22,361 nucleotides of DNA from a virus, in the IMG/VR virus record IMGVR_UViG_3300042301_001267, positions 1 to 22,361 of that record. One strand, given 5' to 3'. The first letter of the stretch is position 1, and every line of letters starts with the position of its first letter. The position numbers and the translations under genes were made by a program. The notes under the pieces were generated by a model. The model made no database searches. It was not told the DNA's origin and worked only from the letters and a program-made list of their open reading frames with translations. Positions 22,132-22,361 of the stretch are shown piece after piece.

Positions 22132-22361
22132 TTATTGTTTATTTTTTAAAAATGTGTATAACCATAATACGCCGTGCAAATACCCGTTTTGATAATCTGT
22201 TGAAATATCTTTATACATTGGTAATGTGTAAACCCTTGTTAAATCATTATATATTTTATTAAATTCTTCGTCTGAAATAAATGTATTTTGCATTTCTTTT
22301 TTATACATTTCGGTGGCAATTTTTATTTCATTTGATTTTATTATTTTGCCATAATCACTTA
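22132..22361 (-). CDS. Unknown early protein, C-terminal part (start beyond right edge)
   Basis: An open frame enters from the right edge and ends at TAA 22134-22132, giving 75 visible residues. The visible part is charged and helical: EIKIATEMYKKEMQ, DEEFNKIYNDLTRVYTLPMY, and a C-terminal hydrophobic helix (GYLHGVLWLYTFLKNKQ). I recognise no family. Codon use and the short gap to the next gene fit the same early operon. Without the N-terminus no further assignment is possible. Confidence 0.6.
   Translation of the reverse strand, partial: SDYGKIIKSNEIKIATEMYKKEMQNTFISDEEFNKIYNDLTRVYTLPMYKDISTDYQNGYLHGVLWLYTFLKNKQ

Noticed and set aside
1-22361. Stop-codon reassignment as in some crAss-like phages
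   Set aside because: TAA, TGA (e.g. 7495, 13014, 14556) and TAG (16006) all end genes at sensible positions with tight junctions, and no key gene is broken by an in-frame stop.

Overview
This window is one end-to-end block of a tailed dsDNA phage or prophage, most likely a siphovirus of a Bacteroidota host. The base composition is AT-rich (roughly 35-40 % G+C by eye), the tail-tip and secreted-protein styles are those I associate with Bacteroidota prophages, and no classical Shine-Dalgarno sequences stand out before the starts. Every gene I can support lies on the minus strand, so transcription runs from the right edge (22361) to the left edge (1). TAA, TGA and TAG are all used as stops, so there is no sign of stop-codon reassignment. 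No integrase, repressor, lysis gene, tRNA or CRISPR array is visible, so lifestyle cannot be decided from this window.

Right part (about 22361-17091), early/replication genes: an edge-truncated unknown gene, three small unknown proteins, a MazG-like protein, a SNF2/DEAH-type helicase, a small VRR-NUC nuclease overlapping genes on both sides, and a 785-aa prim-pol/superfamily 3-like primase-helicase. At the 3' end of the primase-helicase gene and in the following 145-bp AT-rich gap sits a cluster of GRTTACATC-type repeats. These could be origin iterons or operators.

Middle (about 16945-9150), packaging and head: a possible HTH protein, a 44-aa ORF, small and large terminase, portal, a 64-aa linker gene, a MuF-type minor head protein carrying a C-terminal HExxH metallopeptidase-like domain, a 59-aa CxxC protein, prohead protease, and an HK97-fold major capsid protein with an N-terminal delta domain. 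A strong intrinsic terminator follows the capsid gene.

Left part (about 9149-1), neck and tail: head-tail connector, head closure protein with an extra C-terminal domain, HK97-gp10-like neck protein, tail terminator, a plain tail-tube protein, and a tandem paralogue of the tube protein fused to an Lcl/DUF1566-type C-type-lectin-like domain. Then come the tail assembly chaperone pair joined by a probable -1 frameshift, the tape measure, a large tail-tip protein, a third tube-like protein, and an edge-truncated secreted protein with a signal peptide.

The order terS-terL-portal-MuF-protease-MCP-connector-closure-gp10-terminator-tube-chaperone-TMP-tip is the standard HK97/SPP1-like long non-contractile tail module. 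The most interesting departures are the lectin-decorated tube paralogue, the MuF-zincin fusion, the chaperone frameshift and the repeat cluster next to the primase-helicase.
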